Part shown: positions 50,201-55,120 of the stretch, piece by piece | How the letters are laid out: each line of letters starts with the position of its first letter | How positions within the stretch are numbered: position 1 is the first letter of the stretch | Source: Anodontia alba | Lineage: Eukaryota; Mollusca; Bivalvia; Lucinida; Lucinidae | DNA: 64,000 nucleotides | Direction: 5' to 3' | Assembly (NCBI GenBank): GCA_964016985.1 | Contig: OZ024834.1 | Span: forward strand, 84,133,911 to 84,197,910 | Position numbers and translations under genes: made by a program | The notes under the pieces: model-generated | Seen by the model: the letters and a program-made list of their open reading frames with translations, nothing else | Database searches by the model: none | What the model was told of the DNA's origin: nothing

Positions 50201-51062
50201 ATAGCTCTAGTTAAGGCGCTTTTTTCAATCCAAAAGTACTGATATTTTTCTTATTTCTCCACAAAAACATATGTTGTGGTACTCATTAGAAGCGCCTCGC
50301 CGAGGCGCTTGTAACGAGTTCCAACAACACATGTTTTCATGGAGAAATAAGAAAAATATTAACCTGATACCCACTCTTGTCTAGGCCTATGTAAGGCCAA
50401 ACAATAAGTTATTAGATTCTCAGCCTCTTTTTCCAAAAAATAGATGCATGCAGGCAGCTTATTATTTTTACTTCTATTTTCTGGTTGGGTACATTCTTGG
50501 ACATTTGGGTTTGTTTGGCTAAACAAAATGGTGGAGGTTTTACCGGAAGTATCTAAAATGCAAGTTTAAAGTCTCAAACAACATAAACAGATCCTAATTT
50601 ACCAATAATCTTTGCAAGTAAGTATGAATGCCATATGTTTTTAGTCTAGATTGCAATTTGGTTAGGAATGATGCTCAGATAAGCGAGTAAAATCCAGTGT
50701 CACGTTTTTTCACCGGTCGAAAAAAAAACTGAAAAAAATCGTATATGCAGGACCTTTCGGACAGATGTGGCGGTGTCTGAGAATCTTACTTTTCTTTATT
50801 TGGCCTAAGTAGCTGGACACCTTAACTATTTGTTATACCCATACTAAACTACATCCTTCTATGCAATAAGAAAACAAATCCCTTCCGAATACATCTAATA
50901 AGAAGGATACATGTTGGAGTTCTCTTTCTGTTTGAGGTACTGGTCCAGCTGAAGGGCATATCTGAGACCTTTAACCCACGTGTCCCTCATATCATAGGTT
51001 GGACACATCAGGTACAGAACTTCATGGTTGGCCCCAAACACCACACACAGTATTTTATACCT
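17188..51062 (-). CDS. PLCD: Phosphoinositide-specific phospholipase C, delta type (17 exons, 5' incomplete)
   Basis: Multi-exon gene read on the minus strand. Exons are 51062-50911, 49083-48954, 46527-46415, 41804-41738, 38430-38337, 36716-36599, 34922-34837, 33295-33175, 29305-29220, 27757-27681, 26879-26672, 25288-25109, 23803-23696, 22384-22320, 20658-20523, 19694-19548 and 17282-17188. They total 1983 nt, giving 660 residues plus TGA, with every junction GT-AG and in phase. Domain order is PH end (1-50), EF-hands (about 51-185), X (about 205-350), acidic linker (about 355-390), Y (about 392-510) and C2 (about 528-660). Residues equivalent to rat PLC-delta1 His311, Glu341, Asp343, His356, Glu390, Ser522 and Arg549 are visible, so an active PIP2 hydrolase making IP3 and DAG is predicted. 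The family is normally about 750 residues, and the missing ~90 are the N-terminal PH part. The His pair separates it from the inactive PLC-like (PRIP) group. Lack of SH2/SH3, RasGEF or long C-terminal regions argues against gamma, epsilon and beta. Delta is favoured over eta and zeta by the Y-domain sequence and the end directly after C2. Confidence 0.93.
17328..17539. mobile_element. TTAA-type hairpin MITE family B (copy 3)
   Basis: In the last intron, ending 46 bases from the final exon's acceptor. Same TTGGCTTCTTCAGAAGCCAA hairpin. Confidence 0.8.
17760..18240 (-). repeat. Dispersed repeat family M (copy 2, inverted)
   Basis: Minus-strand copy of the 8370-8860 repeat. Confidence 0.7.
18371..18644 (-). 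mobile_element. tRNA-derived SINE S (copy 7)
   Basis: Diverged body and tRNA head with TCAGCGGCTGAG and GTTTGATCCC boxes on the minus strand. Confidence 0.75.
19068..19517. mobile_element. Palindromic element with internal 18-bp minisatellite
   Basis: Ends TGGAACCTCTTTATAAGATG and CATGTTATAAAGAGGTTATG. ATATAAGACGGTT units are repeated about eight times at 19080-19240. The inner hairpin is AATGACCATATTTGGTCATT. Pogo-like by its CCTCTTTATAA ends. Relative at 23000-23218. Confidence 0.7.
19548..19694 (-). CDS. PLCD: PLC-delta exon p: second half of C2 domain
   Basis: It encodes residues 582-629: [20 protein letters not shown] then [17 protein letters not shown]. Asp608, Asp610 and Asp614/615 sit in the loop that carries calcium ligands in PLC-delta C2, so calcium-dependent lipid binding is plausible. 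The donor is gtcagt. Confidence 0.96.
19790..19935. repeat. Short tandem repeat (GAGCACATACATTTTTATG units)
   Basis: About four imperfect ~30-bp units. Confidence 0.7.
20335..20500. mobile_element. Hairpin MITE family I (copy 2)
   Basis: TTTTCCTAGAAAACAGGATT arm and complement, with GTCATCTGCTGAAAATTT to the right. Degenerate TTAA at the right end. Confidence 0.7.
20523..20658 (-). CDS. PLCD: PLC-delta exon o: first half of C2 domain
   Basis: It encodes residues 536-580, [20 protein letters not shown] and [10 protein letters not shown]. This is the C2 type-II strand order of PLC, with VIDPF in place of the family's IVDPK. It starts in phase 0 after ttgcag and ends one base into Gly at gtatgg. 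Confidence 0.95.
20702..20870 (-). mobile_element. tRNA-derived SINE S (copy 8, fragment)
   Basis: Only the body is recognisable (TTTTCTGGGCAG, CCTCTAAGCAGATAACCAG). Confidence 0.6.
21431..21775. mobile_element. Retroposon R fragments (two pieces)
   Basis: GTGAGTCATTTT and GTCATCTCCCAGA blocks occur twice (21451 and 21578), followed by the purine-rich body. Confidence 0.65.
21817..22059. mobile_element. TTAA-type hairpin MITE family A (copy 3)
   Basis: TTAACCCTTAAAATGCC to GGCAGTTTAAGGGTTAA. Hairpin around CTCCTAGAGGAG. Confidence 0.85.
22320..22384 (-). CDS. PLCD: PLC-delta exon n: Y-C2 linker
   Basis: A small 65-nt exon for residues 515-535, ending in RKRLHIK, the first C2 beta strand (cf. 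PERLRVRIISG in mammals). The upstream half is poorly conserved in the family. Exact phase on both sides and ttaccag/gtatgt sites support it. Confidence 0.88.
22464..22527. mobile_element. TTAA-type MITE family B fragment
   Basis: TTAACCCTTGTCCTGCTGAA followed by CAAACAGTGTAGATTCAGAT, then cut by family M sequence. Confidence 0.7.
22540..22910 (+). repeat. Dispersed repeat family M (copy 3)
   Basis: Same order of blocks as 8440-8830, more diverged. Confidence 0.65.
23000..23218. mobile_element. pogo-like palindrome
   Basis: ACAACCTCTTTATAACACT and AACCATGTTATAAAGAGGTT ends. Hairpin AATGACCATAAATGGTCATT. Confidence 0.65.
23392..23634. mobile_element. TTAA-type hairpin MITE family A (copy 4)
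   Basis: TTAACCCTTAAACTGTC at the left. The right end is degraded (GGCGTTTTAAGGGT). Lies 62 bases from an exon. Confidence 0.8.
23696..23803 (-). CDS. PLCD: PLC-delta exon m: end of Y domain
   Basis: It encodes residues 479-513, completing VALNFQT after the previous exon and running through [15 protein letters not shown], the conserved close of the TIM barrel. It ends with a 1-nt overhang at gtaatt. A TTAA-type hairpin element ends 62 bases beyond the donor. Confidence 0.95.
23822..24064. mobile_element. Palindromic MITE family G (copy 2)
   Basis: GGGCCCAGTTGATCAAAGCG to GCTTTGAACAACTGGGCC, with TAGCTTTTGCACTGCAAAAGC at the centre. Confidence 0.85.
24230..24820. mobile_element. Element N with ~149-bp tandem units (copy 1)
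   Basis: Two units starting near GCAGATAACTCTGTCAAA (24267 and 24416). The right end ACCATAATACCCCGCCACTA is followed by TGGCGGGGTATA. Confidence 0.75.
24871..25047 (-). mobile_element. tRNA-derived SINE S (copy 9, head lost)
   Basis: Body only, very close to consensus, stopping at AATCAGCGGAA. Confidence 0.8.
25109..25288 (-). CDS. PLCD: PLC-delta exon l: catalytic Y domain
   Basis: It encodes residues 419-477. The block [16 protein letters not shown] and PMWCGGCQI is the Y-domain signature. Arg452 and Tyr454 take the places of Arg549 and Tyr551, which hold the inositol headgroup. RTDSSNYNP is closest to delta enzymes; the PLC-L group has RIDSSNMNP. Confidence 0.97.
25375..25612. mobile_element. 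Palindromic MITE family G (copy 3)
   Basis: GGGCCCAGTTGTTCAAAGCG to TTGAACAACTGGGCCC. Confidence 0.85.
25840..26059. mobile_element. TTAA-type hairpin MITE family C (copy 1)
   Basis: GGCAACCAGTGCAGACCCAG hairpin, CTCTAGGAATATGTAGAT block, right end ACAATGGGTTAA. Confidence 0.8.
26672..26879 (-). CDS. PLCD: PLC-delta exon k: X-Y linker and start of Y domain
   Basis: It encodes residues 349-417. GKRLPY closes X. Residues 359-380 form a strongly acidic, Ser/Asp/Glu-rich linker, the kind that blocks the active site until the enzyme meets a membrane. A basic stretch (KQKKGNK) and [16 protein letters not shown] then begin Y, with Ser407 in the place of Ser522, which binds the inositol ring. Confidence 0.95.
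27195..27300. mobile_element. Hairpin MITE family E (copy 4)
   Basis: ACTCATTAGAAGTACCTCATC and complement, with TTCTTCATGAAAACA flanks. Confidence 0.8.
27681..27757 (-). CDS. PLCD: PLC-delta exon j: end of X domain
   Basis: It encodes residues 324-348, [20 protein letters not shown] followed by [17 protein letters not shown] matches the SPEQLKGKILLK strand. Its final Lys with the next exon's GKR gives the KGK motif whose lysines contact the substrate 4/5-phosphates. The donor is gtcagt. Confidence 0.95.
28049..28292. mobile_element. TTAA-type hairpin MITE family A (copy 5)
   Basis: TTAACCCTTAAAGCGCCAAT to TTGGCGCTTTAAGGGTTAA, intact TTAA on both sides; hairpin CTGCTCCTAGGAGCAG. Confidence 0.9.
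28310..28770 (+). pseudogene. Broken mariner-family transposase (C-terminal half)
   Basis: A transposase relic lying antisense inside a PLC intron. The first frame gives [11 protein letters not shown] and [13 protein letters not shown], then VQDNASA with the second catalytic Asp. A single-base loss near 28476 shifts the frame. The next frame gives [20 protein letters not shown] with the third Asp, roughly 34 residues from the second, as in DD34D mariners. TAA stops occur at 28615 and 28711, with [12 protein letters not shown] between them. The N-terminal DNA-binding half and inverted ends were not seen. It cannot make a working transposase. Confidence 0.85.
29220..29305 (-). CDS. PLCD: PLC-delta exon i: X domain, third acidic ligand
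   Basis: It encodes [16 protein letters not shown] and onward, residues 295-322. Glu302 matches Glu390, the remaining calcium ligand and general-base candidate. A 1-nt overhang pairs with the next exon to make Asp323. It is flanked by tttccacag and gtaagta. Confidence 0.96.
29411..29622. mobile_element. TTAA-type hairpin MITE family B (copy 5)
   Basis: CAGCTGGCTTCTTATAAAGCC hairpin. Right end AGCATGGCAAGGGTTAA. Confidence 0.75.
30100..31235. repeat. Satellite-bearing element P (~180-bp units)
   Basis: Five imperfect units marked by TGACCTAGGCAGAAGGTCAA (near 30241, 30451, 30633, 30818 and 30992). They are flanked by unique ends: CTCGCCGAAAAGGGCTGATC at the left and GCGCTCCAAGGACATAGTC with TTGGCGAGCTAA at the right. 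The layout resembles bivalve pearl-type or Helitron-like elements with tandem cores (inference). Confidence 0.75.
31275..31462. mobile_element. TTAA-type MITE family J (copy 2)
   Basis: TTGAAGCACCAAGCACAATTG at the left, GGGCTTTAAGGGTTA at the right, with a degraded hairpin. Confidence 0.6.
31485..31815. mobile_element. pogo/Tigger-like MITE family L (copy 3)
   Basis: TACAGTTGACCCTCATTATC at the left, TAGCGAGAGTGTACA at the right, GAGAAATTGCTCCTAGGGAGC hairpin. Confidence 0.75.
31816..32092. mobile_element. Partial tandem duplicate of the preceding family L element
   Basis: GGTAACAAAATATTGTGGAAAAG and everything to GATAACGAGAGTGTACATGT is repeated with few changes. The left end is absent. 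Confidence 0.75.
32151..32452 (-). mobile_element. tRNA-derived SINE S (copy 10, full length)
   Basis: Near-consensus body. Head has TAGCTCAATTGGATGCTCCG and GGTTCAACCCC. Confidence 0.88.
32567..32670. mobile_element. Hairpin MITE family E (copy 5)
   Basis: GTGCCTTGCCAAGGCAC loop stem with GTTGTGGGTACCCATTC arms. Confidence 0.85.
33175..33295 (-). CDS. PLCD: PLC-delta exon h: X domain, second catalytic His
   Basis: It encodes residues 255-293. DCWDG supplies Asp255 (calcium ligand, Asp343 in rat). [11 protein letters not shown] supplies His268, equivalent to His356, which catalytically dead PLC-L proteins lack. The rest ([15 protein letters not shown]) is the usual helix. It ends two bases into a Pro codon. 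Confidence 0.97.
33385..33480. repeat. Hairpin repeat around GAATTTGCTCCCAGAGGGAG
   Basis: Same family as 12650-12780. Confidence 0.65.
34150..34501. mobile_element. pogo-like palindrome with nested E-like hairpin
   Basis: TACAGTGAACCCTCGTTACA at the left and AAGGGTTGACTGTA at the right. The centre is AATTGCCTCAGTGAGGCAATT. Confidence 0.65.
34697..34802 (-). mobile_element. tRNA-derived SINE S (copy 11, internal deletion)
   Basis: Body start joined directly to the tRNA-like head. About 190 bases are missing. Confidence 0.7.
34837..34922 (-). CDS. PLCD: PLC-delta exon g: X domain
   Basis: It encodes [20 protein letters not shown] and then KKGCRCVE, residues 226-253. Glu253 corresponds to the calcium ligand Glu341. 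The last base plus the next exon make Leu, giving the family block VELDCWDG. The donor is gtaagt. A SINE fragment lies about 35 bases into the following intron. Confidence 0.96.
35130..35358. mobile_element. TTAA-type hairpin MITE family C (copy 2)
   Basis: TAACCCATTGTATATTTGAA at the left, GACTACAATGGGATAA at the right, GACGCCGCGTACTGCGGCGTC hairpin. Confidence 0.8.
35437..35616. mobile_element. pogo-like MITE
   Basis: TACAGTGGAACCTCGATAAT and ATTATCGAGGTTCTACTGTA, TA on both sides. Confidence 0.8.
36599..36716 (-). CDS. PLCD: PLC-delta exon f: start of catalytic X domain, first catalytic His
   Basis: It encodes residues 186-224 plus two bases. [13 protein letters not shown] leads into YFINSSHNT, where His223 corresponds to catalytic His311 and Asn224 to a calcium ligand of rat PLC-delta1. 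Phase 2 joins it to the next exon to complete HNTYLAEDQL. Confidence 0.96.
36758..36965 (-). mobile_element. Second tRNA-derived SINE
   Basis: Minus strand: CCAGGTGGCCGAGTGGTTAG is an A-box region like tRNA-Ser/Leu. The B box is decayed (AGCTCAAATCA). Confidence 0.6.
37019..37251. mobile_element. TTAA-type hairpin MITE family A (copy 6, diverged)
   Basis: TTAACCCTTAAAATGCC at the left, GGCAGTTTATAGGTTA at the right. Hairpin arms have several mismatches. Confidence 0.75.
37594..37702. repeat. 109-bp near-perfect palindrome
   Basis: Arms of 52 bases with about two mismatches around a 5-base loop. Ends ACCCAG and CTGGGT; the arms hold GGGCCGTCATCGGCCCGTCAG. TA on both sides. Confidence 0.85.
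38021..38248. mobile_element. TTAA-type MITE family C (copy 3, diverged)
   Basis: TTAACCCATTTTAGTCTGGG at the left, TCTAAAATGTTAA at the right. Confidence 0.75.
38337..38430 (-). CDS. PLCD: PLC-delta exon e: EF4 to X-domain link
   Basis: It encodes residues 155-185 plus one base, including REIIAVYEP, the counterpart of the LIERYEP segment in mammalian PLC-delta. The acceptor is poor in pyrimidines (tacattaaag). A GGGCCC-ended palindromic element starts only 15 bases upstream of it in gene sense, so the branch point probably lies inside the transposon. Confidence 0.9.
38446..38688. mobile_element. Palindromic MITE family G (copy 4), next to an exon
   Basis: GGGCCCAGTTGTTCAAAGC to GCTTTGAACAACCGGGCCC. 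It lies 15 bases upstream of the exon e acceptor in gene sense. Confidence 0.88.
39390..39960 (-). repeat. Dispersed repeat family M (copy 4, inverted)
   Basis: Minus-strand copy of the 8370-8860 repeat with long T runs. Confidence 0.7.
40502..40806 (-). mobile_element. tRNA-derived SINE S (copy 12, full length)
   Basis: Complete body and head (GTGGCTCAGTTGGATGCGCC). The B box reads GGGATCAACCCC. Confidence 0.85.
40852..41065. mobile_element. TTAA-type hairpin MITE family B (copy 6)
   Basis: TTAACCCTTGTCCTGCTGAA to AGCATGAGAAGGGTTAA. Confidence 0.85.
41232..41554. mobile_element. TTAA-type MITE family B (copy 7) with right-arm duplication
   Basis: The right half from CAACTGATCTGGATCTGCAC onward is present twice (41306 and 41423). 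Confidence 0.8.
41738..41804 (-). CDS. PLCD: PLC-delta exon d: third EF-like segment
   Basis: A short 67-nt exon for residues 132-154 ([20 protein letters not shown] region), flanked by ttcag and gtaaag. The [10 protein letters not shown] stretch matches the helix in EF3 where mammalian delta enzymes have LSVERLVTFL. It ends in phase 0. Confidence 0.9.
41868..42416. mobile_element. Element N with three ~147-bp tandem units (copy 2)
   Basis: Units start near 41888, 42034 and 42181 (GATAACTCTGTCAAAAATTGA). Ends ATAATACCCCGCCAGTA and GTGACGGGATAT. Confidence 0.8.
42560..42745. repeat. Tandem GGCCTGTCTGTCTGAATACT units
   Basis: Three ~55-bp units related to the outer part of family D, then a hairpin remnant. 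Confidence 0.65.
43008..43230. mobile_element. Hairpin MITE family I (copy 4)
   Basis: GACATTTCATGCAAATTGTC and complement around TCCATTGGAG, the cleanest hairpin of this family here. Confidence 0.75.
43513..43936. mobile_element. Element N with two ~149-bp tandem units (copy 3)
   Basis: Starts ACTATAATACCCCACCATTA and ends TGTGGCGGGGTATA. Units at 43559 and 43708. Confidence 0.8.
43996..44227. mobile_element. Palindromic MITE family G (copy 5)
   Basis: GGGCCCAGTTGTTCAAAGCG to TTTGAACAACTGGGCCC. Shortened loop GAGTAGCTTAGCTACTC. Confidence 0.88.
44464..44768 (-). mobile_element. tRNA-derived SINE S (copy 13, full length)
   Basis: Complete. Head GGTGGCTCAGTTGGATGCGC with GGTTCAGCCCC. Confidence 0.88.
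44840..45030. mobile_element. MITE family J (copy 3)
   Basis: ATAAGGCTTGACATTTCATG arm and complement around CTGCTAGGCAG. Confidence 0.65.
45189..45451 (-). mobile_element. tRNA-derived SINE S (copy 14, truncated head)
   Basis: Body to the B box. The A box is missing after CCTCCTGGTCTAGG. Confidence 0.85.
45690..45995. mobile_element. Family D hairpin split by SINE S fragment (45743-45883)
   Basis: GGCCTGAGCAAACAGTGCAGAC occurs before the SINE piece and GCAGACCAAGATCAGATGGC after it. Confidence 0.65.
46049..46141. mobile_element. MITE family B fragment (copy 8)
   Basis: Intact hairpin TTGGCTTCTGAAGAAGCCAA with both CAAACAGTG arms. The right outer end is lost. Confidence 0.75.
46415..46527 (-). 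CDS. PLCD: PLC-delta exon c: second EF-hand region
   Basis: It encodes residues 95-131 plus two bases. The second loop ([19 protein letters not shown]) is stretched and lacks the regular acidic spacing, so calcium binding by this hand is doubtful. The following helix ([18 protein letters not shown]) is typical of PLC-delta. The acceptor is unusual: its upstream tract is the end of a long four-base repeat (ATTC on this strand), eight bases away. Confidence 0.92.
46535..46742. repeat. (GAAT)n microsatellite
   Basis: About 200 bases of GAAT with later AATT variants. It begins eight bases from the exon c acceptor. Confidence 0.97.
46821..47100. mobile_element. MITE family F (copy 4, inverted)
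   Basis: CATTACGAAAACACGCCTAT to ATAGGCATGTTTTCGTGATG. Perfect GAACCGCCTCGGCGAGGCGG centre. Confidence 0.88.
47668..47950. mobile_element. Long palindrome MITE family K (copy 3, right arm duplicated)
   Basis: TAGACTGGCTCCAGTCTCCAG to AATGGAGCCAGTCTA. The ACCAGCCTTTATAGTC block is present twice. Confidence 0.8.
48430..48650. mobile_element. MITE family J, two hairpins in a row
   Basis: GTGAACTGTCTTCTTTGCAG and TGTGAATTGTCTGCCTAGCAG hairpins separated by about 50 bases. Confidence 0.65.
48681..48908. mobile_element. TTAA-type MITE family C (copy 4)
   Basis: TTACCCATTGTAGTCCAGAG to TCTACAATGGATTAA. Confidence 0.8.
48954..49083 (-). CDS. PLCD: PLC-delta exon b: first EF-hand
   Basis: It encodes residues 51-94 and joins in phase 2 to the PH exon and in phase 0 to the next. 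The loop [12 protein letters not shown] at residues 61-72 carries canonical calcium ligands at positions 1, 3, 5, 9 and 12, so a working EF-hand is likely. In PLC-delta the EF pair supports calcium and lipid responses and braces the catalytic core. The donor is gtaagt. Confidence 0.93.
49190..49535. mobile_element. Palindrome split by a pogo-like element
   Basis: The pogo-like insert at 49245-49427 has ends TACAGTCAAACCTGTCTTAA and GTTTGACTGTA. It sits at a TA inside a repeat containing AATTAGTATTAATAGTCATT and complements. Confidence 0.75.
50240..50352. mobile_element. Hairpin MITE family E (copy 6)
   Basis: AGCGCCTCGCCGAGGCGCTT centre with ACATATGTTGTGG arms. Confidence 0.85.
50911..51062 (-). 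CDS. PLCD: PLC-delta exon a: C-terminal end of PH domain
   Basis: The first exon found encodes residues 1-50 plus two bases. It begins at an acceptor (tttcag) in phase 0 and ends before gtatcc. The peptide has the closing beta strands and C-terminal helix of a PLC PH domain, with the Trp of the helix in [11 protein letters not shown]. The distance from that helix to the next exon's Trp-Ile matches mammalian PLC-delta1 residue for residue. In the family this domain binds PIP2 and IP3, but the basic residues that contact phosphates lie in the missing upstream part. The exon has no start codon of its own, so at least one more coding exon lies upstream. Confidence 0.88.
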
Positions 51063-52120
51063 CTGAAATGAGACAAAATACACATATTAAATAAGCTGCA
51101 TAAACCAGGTACATGTACATCAGTTGGGAAATACCATGTCAAACCACAGCAACCCAAAAGGTGACAGTCAAACCAGTTATACATACTGGAAGATTATTTA
51201 CTGATATTTTTCACCATTAGTTATTTTATATTTATTATATTATTACATTTTTAGCAGTCAGATTTACTGAGATTTGTCAGTGAATTATAATCTAAAATTC
51301 ACCAAGTGAATTATTTCATTCTGAACATTTTGACATCGTAATTGCTGGCAACATTGCTGACATTGTTGGTAACAACAATAACAATGGTTGACATTTTGCA
51401 GAAACTTTGATAAAATCATGGAAATCAGACTGCAATTTTCACGTCCAGTTGGTGTTTTTGAGGAAAGACCCGCAACACAAGTATAAAGTATGATTTTCTT
51501 GATAATCCAGTTCTACTTTTGTGATGTTGTTGTGTCTGTATTTCAAGCACAGGATGGTTTTTGCATTAAAGTGAAAACAAGATGGCGACTGATTTTCAAA
51601 CTAAACCACGCCTCCTGAAATTCATGCACTGACTGGAACTATTTTGGTAGGAAATCATAACCGCTGAATGCGAAAATTCAAAGGTAAAACATGAATGAAA
51701 ACGTAATAAATAGTTTATTTTGTTGTTTTGATCGATTATGGAGAAATAATTCACTTGTGTTTTAAGGTTTGCTTGTAAAAAACTCATTCGCTTCACTCAC
51801 TTGTTTTTCACACGCAAGCCTTAGAACACAGTATTTCAGAATTATTTCTCAGTAATCAATCAAAACAACCAAATAAACTCTAATTTTTGCTAGCAGCACG
51901 TATTTGATTCGAACTTGCAAGGAAGATGTACATGTATGTCACAACTACTAATGAGCCGAACAGTGACTGTCACACTTCCTACTGAGCTTAGCCAGGCCCC
52001 CATCCCCAACCCCACTCCCAACTATACAGGTGCACAGTAATAAACAGTGCACCTGTCTAATGACAACATTAAATCATTAGAAGTGCACAAATGAAATGAA
52101 CAAGTTTTTATCCATTACCT
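51063..52120. other. Mostly unique sequence upstream of the last PLC exon found
   Basis: No clear repeat family and no recognisable PH exon on the minus strand. 51590-51890 repeats short AATTATTTCTC / GAGAAATAATT inverted motifs. Confidence 0.4.
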
Positions 52121-52345
52121 GTATTACAGTATTTACCCTAGGTATTGAGACACCCTGATTTCTTACCATACTTGTCAATCTGAAAAAGTCTATTTTACTA
52201 CCTGTTGATGTGTCTAAAATAGTGCTGGATGAGTGGCAAATAGTGTAGACCCAGATCAGATGCCGCAGAATGTGGCATCTGATCTGGGTCTGCACTGTTT
52301 GTTCAGGCCTTTCTTACAAATATTTAGAGTTATTACGGTACTGTC
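52120..52345. mobile_element. Hairpin element family D (copy)
   Basis: Arms GTAGACCCAGATCAGATGCC and complement around GCAGAATGTGGC. Confidence 0.75.
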
Positions 52346-52447
52346 TGCATGTCTGAAGGGCAATATATTCAAATTTTATACCGGTGCATAAAAACATGAT
52401 CGTAATGTTATGTCACAAACTGCTGTATTGTGCGACCCACAGCAAAA

Positions 52448-55120
52448 GGTGGTTTCAGGCATCTATGGACGCAAAAGCACAGGTCAGCCTATGCAGTCTA
52501 ATCAGGTCTTTTGCTATCTATTTATAGAATCTGTCCACTGTATAATACATGTGTACTTACATAAATACTGCCCTGATGAGACCAGCTGATCATGGTCACT
52601 ACTGTTTGAATAATGCACCACAGACACTATTTCACTTAACTTGGCCCATACCACTTTTTATTGCATAAATAACTATAGCTCCCGGCAAGGTAATAATTTT
52701 GGCAATGATTTTTAATAATTTTTCAAAGGCCTTTTTAAGCAGGTGAATTACGTGATAATTCTGGGATAATTTTCTCCAGTTCTCCATAAAAACATATGCT
52801 GCAGGTATTCATTAGAAGTGCCTCGCTAAGGTATTTCTAATGAGTACTCACAACATGTTATTATGGAGAAATAAGAAAAATAATACGTGGATAGCTATTA
52901 TTATTTGGAGCTATGCAATACATAACCCAAGGATGATCAAATAGCATATCTTATTTGTCCTAGAAAATAGGATTTAACATTTCATGCAAACTGTCTCCTT
53001 AGGACTGTTAACACTTTGCATGTTAGGTAAAAATTTCAGCAGACGACACTTTGAAAAATATTTTTCTTATTTTTCCTAGACAATAGTAAATAGGATTTGA
53101 TACTTCATGCAAATTGTCTCCCAATTTGCATCAAGTGTCAAATCCTATTTTCTAGGAAAATAGACACCATGGTCATCAAATACTGAGATCAAGTAGAATT
53201 AAGTACTTTAGATATATTTATCTAAACTTAGGTTTAAATAAGTCACCTAAGTGCAAAAAGCCTTTGTTGAGTTTTTTGCACTAAGGCCAGGCATTTAGGA
53301 AACAGAGGAAAAAAAAAAACAAAAAAAACTTGACTTGTAGATTTCTATCCTTAATATTATGTATTATGCCATTTTGTCAGAAACTTTGGTGTGTGAAATT
53401 TTAGGACTTTTACTATAAACCTAAGGATTCACAAAGACAGATTGTGGTGTCTGATCAGGGTCTACACTACTTAATTGCCATTCATTTAGCAGTTTTCAGA
53501 CGCAGCATCCGGCAGTAAAATGGATTTCTTCAATTTTTGGGTCGATTGTTTACAAACGAGCCACAGTATACAAACGCCAAAATGTCCTTAAGGTAGTTGT
53601 CCACGTGATTACCATTGACCAATGTATCAAACTGTGCATTAGACAAAATCCAGCAAACAGTTATTTATAGCCATGTTATTCTTGTCGCTGTGCTGTCAGA
53701 CTGCTGTTGATAGAGGGTCATTTGTAAAACCTGGACTGGGACATTTGGGACATTGGCAAACAGTGCAGACCCAGATCAGGTGGTTTCAGGCGTCTATGGA
53801 TGCAAAAGCACAGGTCAGCCTATGCAGTCTAATCAGGTCTTTTGCTATCTATTTATAGAATCTGTCCACTGTATAATACATGTGTACTTACATAAATAAT
53901 GCCCTGATGAGACTAGCTGATCACAGTCACTTCTGTTTGAATAATGCACCAAAGACACTATTTCACTTAACTTGGCCCACACCACTTTTTATTGCATAAA
54001 TAACTATAGCTCTAGGCAAGGTAATAATTTTGGCAATGATTTTTAATAATTTTTCAAAGGCCTTTTTAAGCAGGTGAATTAAGTGATAATTCTGGGATAA
54101 TTTTCTCCAGTTCTCCATAAAAACATATGCTGCAGGTATTCATTAGAAGTGCCTCGTTAAGGTATTTCTAATGAGTACTCACAACATGTTATTATGGAGA
54201 AATAAGAAAAATAATATGTGGATAGCTATTATTATTTGGAGCTATGCAATACATAACCCAAGGATGATCAAATAGCATATCTTATTTGTCCTAGAAAATA
54301 GGATTTAACATTTCATGCAAACTGTCTCCTTAGGACTGTTAACACTTTGCATGTTAGGTAAAAATTTCAGCAGACGACACTTTGAAAAATATTTTTCTTA
54401 TTTTTCCTAGACAATAGTAAATAGGATTTGATACTTCATGCAAATTGTCTCCCAATTTGCATCAAGTGTCAAATCCTATTTTCTAGGAAAATAGACACCA
54501 TGGTCATCAAATACTGAGATCAAGTAGAATTAAGTACTTTAGATATATTTATCTAAACTAAGGTTTAAATAATAGTCACCTAAGTGCAAAAAGACTTTGT
54601 TGAGTTTTTTGCACTAAGGCTAGGCATTTAGGAAACAGGGAAAACAAAAACAAAAAAAAAAAATAAAAACTTGACTTGTAGATTTCTATCCTTAATATTA
54701 TGTATTATGCCATTTTGTCAGAAACTTTGGTGTGTGAAATTTTAAGACTTTTACTATAAACCTAAGGATTCACAAAGACAGATTGTGGTGTCTGATCAGG
54801 GTCTACACTACTTAATTGCCATTCGTTTAGCAGTTTTCAGACGCAGCATCAGCCAGTAAAATGGATTTCTTCAATTTTTGGGTCGATTGTTTACAACCGA
54901 GCCACAGTATACAAACGCCAAAATGTCCTTAAGGTAGTTGTCCACGTGATTATCATTGACCAATGTATCAAACTGCGCATTAGACAAAATCCAGGAAACA
55001 GTTATTTATAGCCATGTTATTCTTGTCGCTGTGCTGTCAGACTGCTGTTGATAGAGGGTTATTTGTAAAACCTGGACTGGGACATTTGGGACATTGGCAA
55101 ACAGTGCAGACCCAGATCAG
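52448..55120. repeat. 1.33-kb tandem duplication
   Basis: GGTGGTTTCAGG begins copy 1 at 52448 and copy 2 at 53779. The two then match almost base for base to GACCCAGATCAG, differing by scattered substitutions and small indels. Each copy carries one family E and one family I hairpin. Confidence 0.93.

Noticed and set aside
17188..51062. Assignment to the inactive PLC-like (PRIP) group
   Set aside because: Several stretches resemble PLC-L, such as NSSHNTY.EDQ.RGPS. However, the second catalytic His in VIYHGYT is present, where PLC-L proteins have Thr, and the Y domain reads RTDSSNYNP.
52448..55120. Two gene copies or a duplicated exon
   Set aside because: Neither unit contains a recognisable coding block. 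The duplicated content is hairpin repeats and AT-rich sequence.
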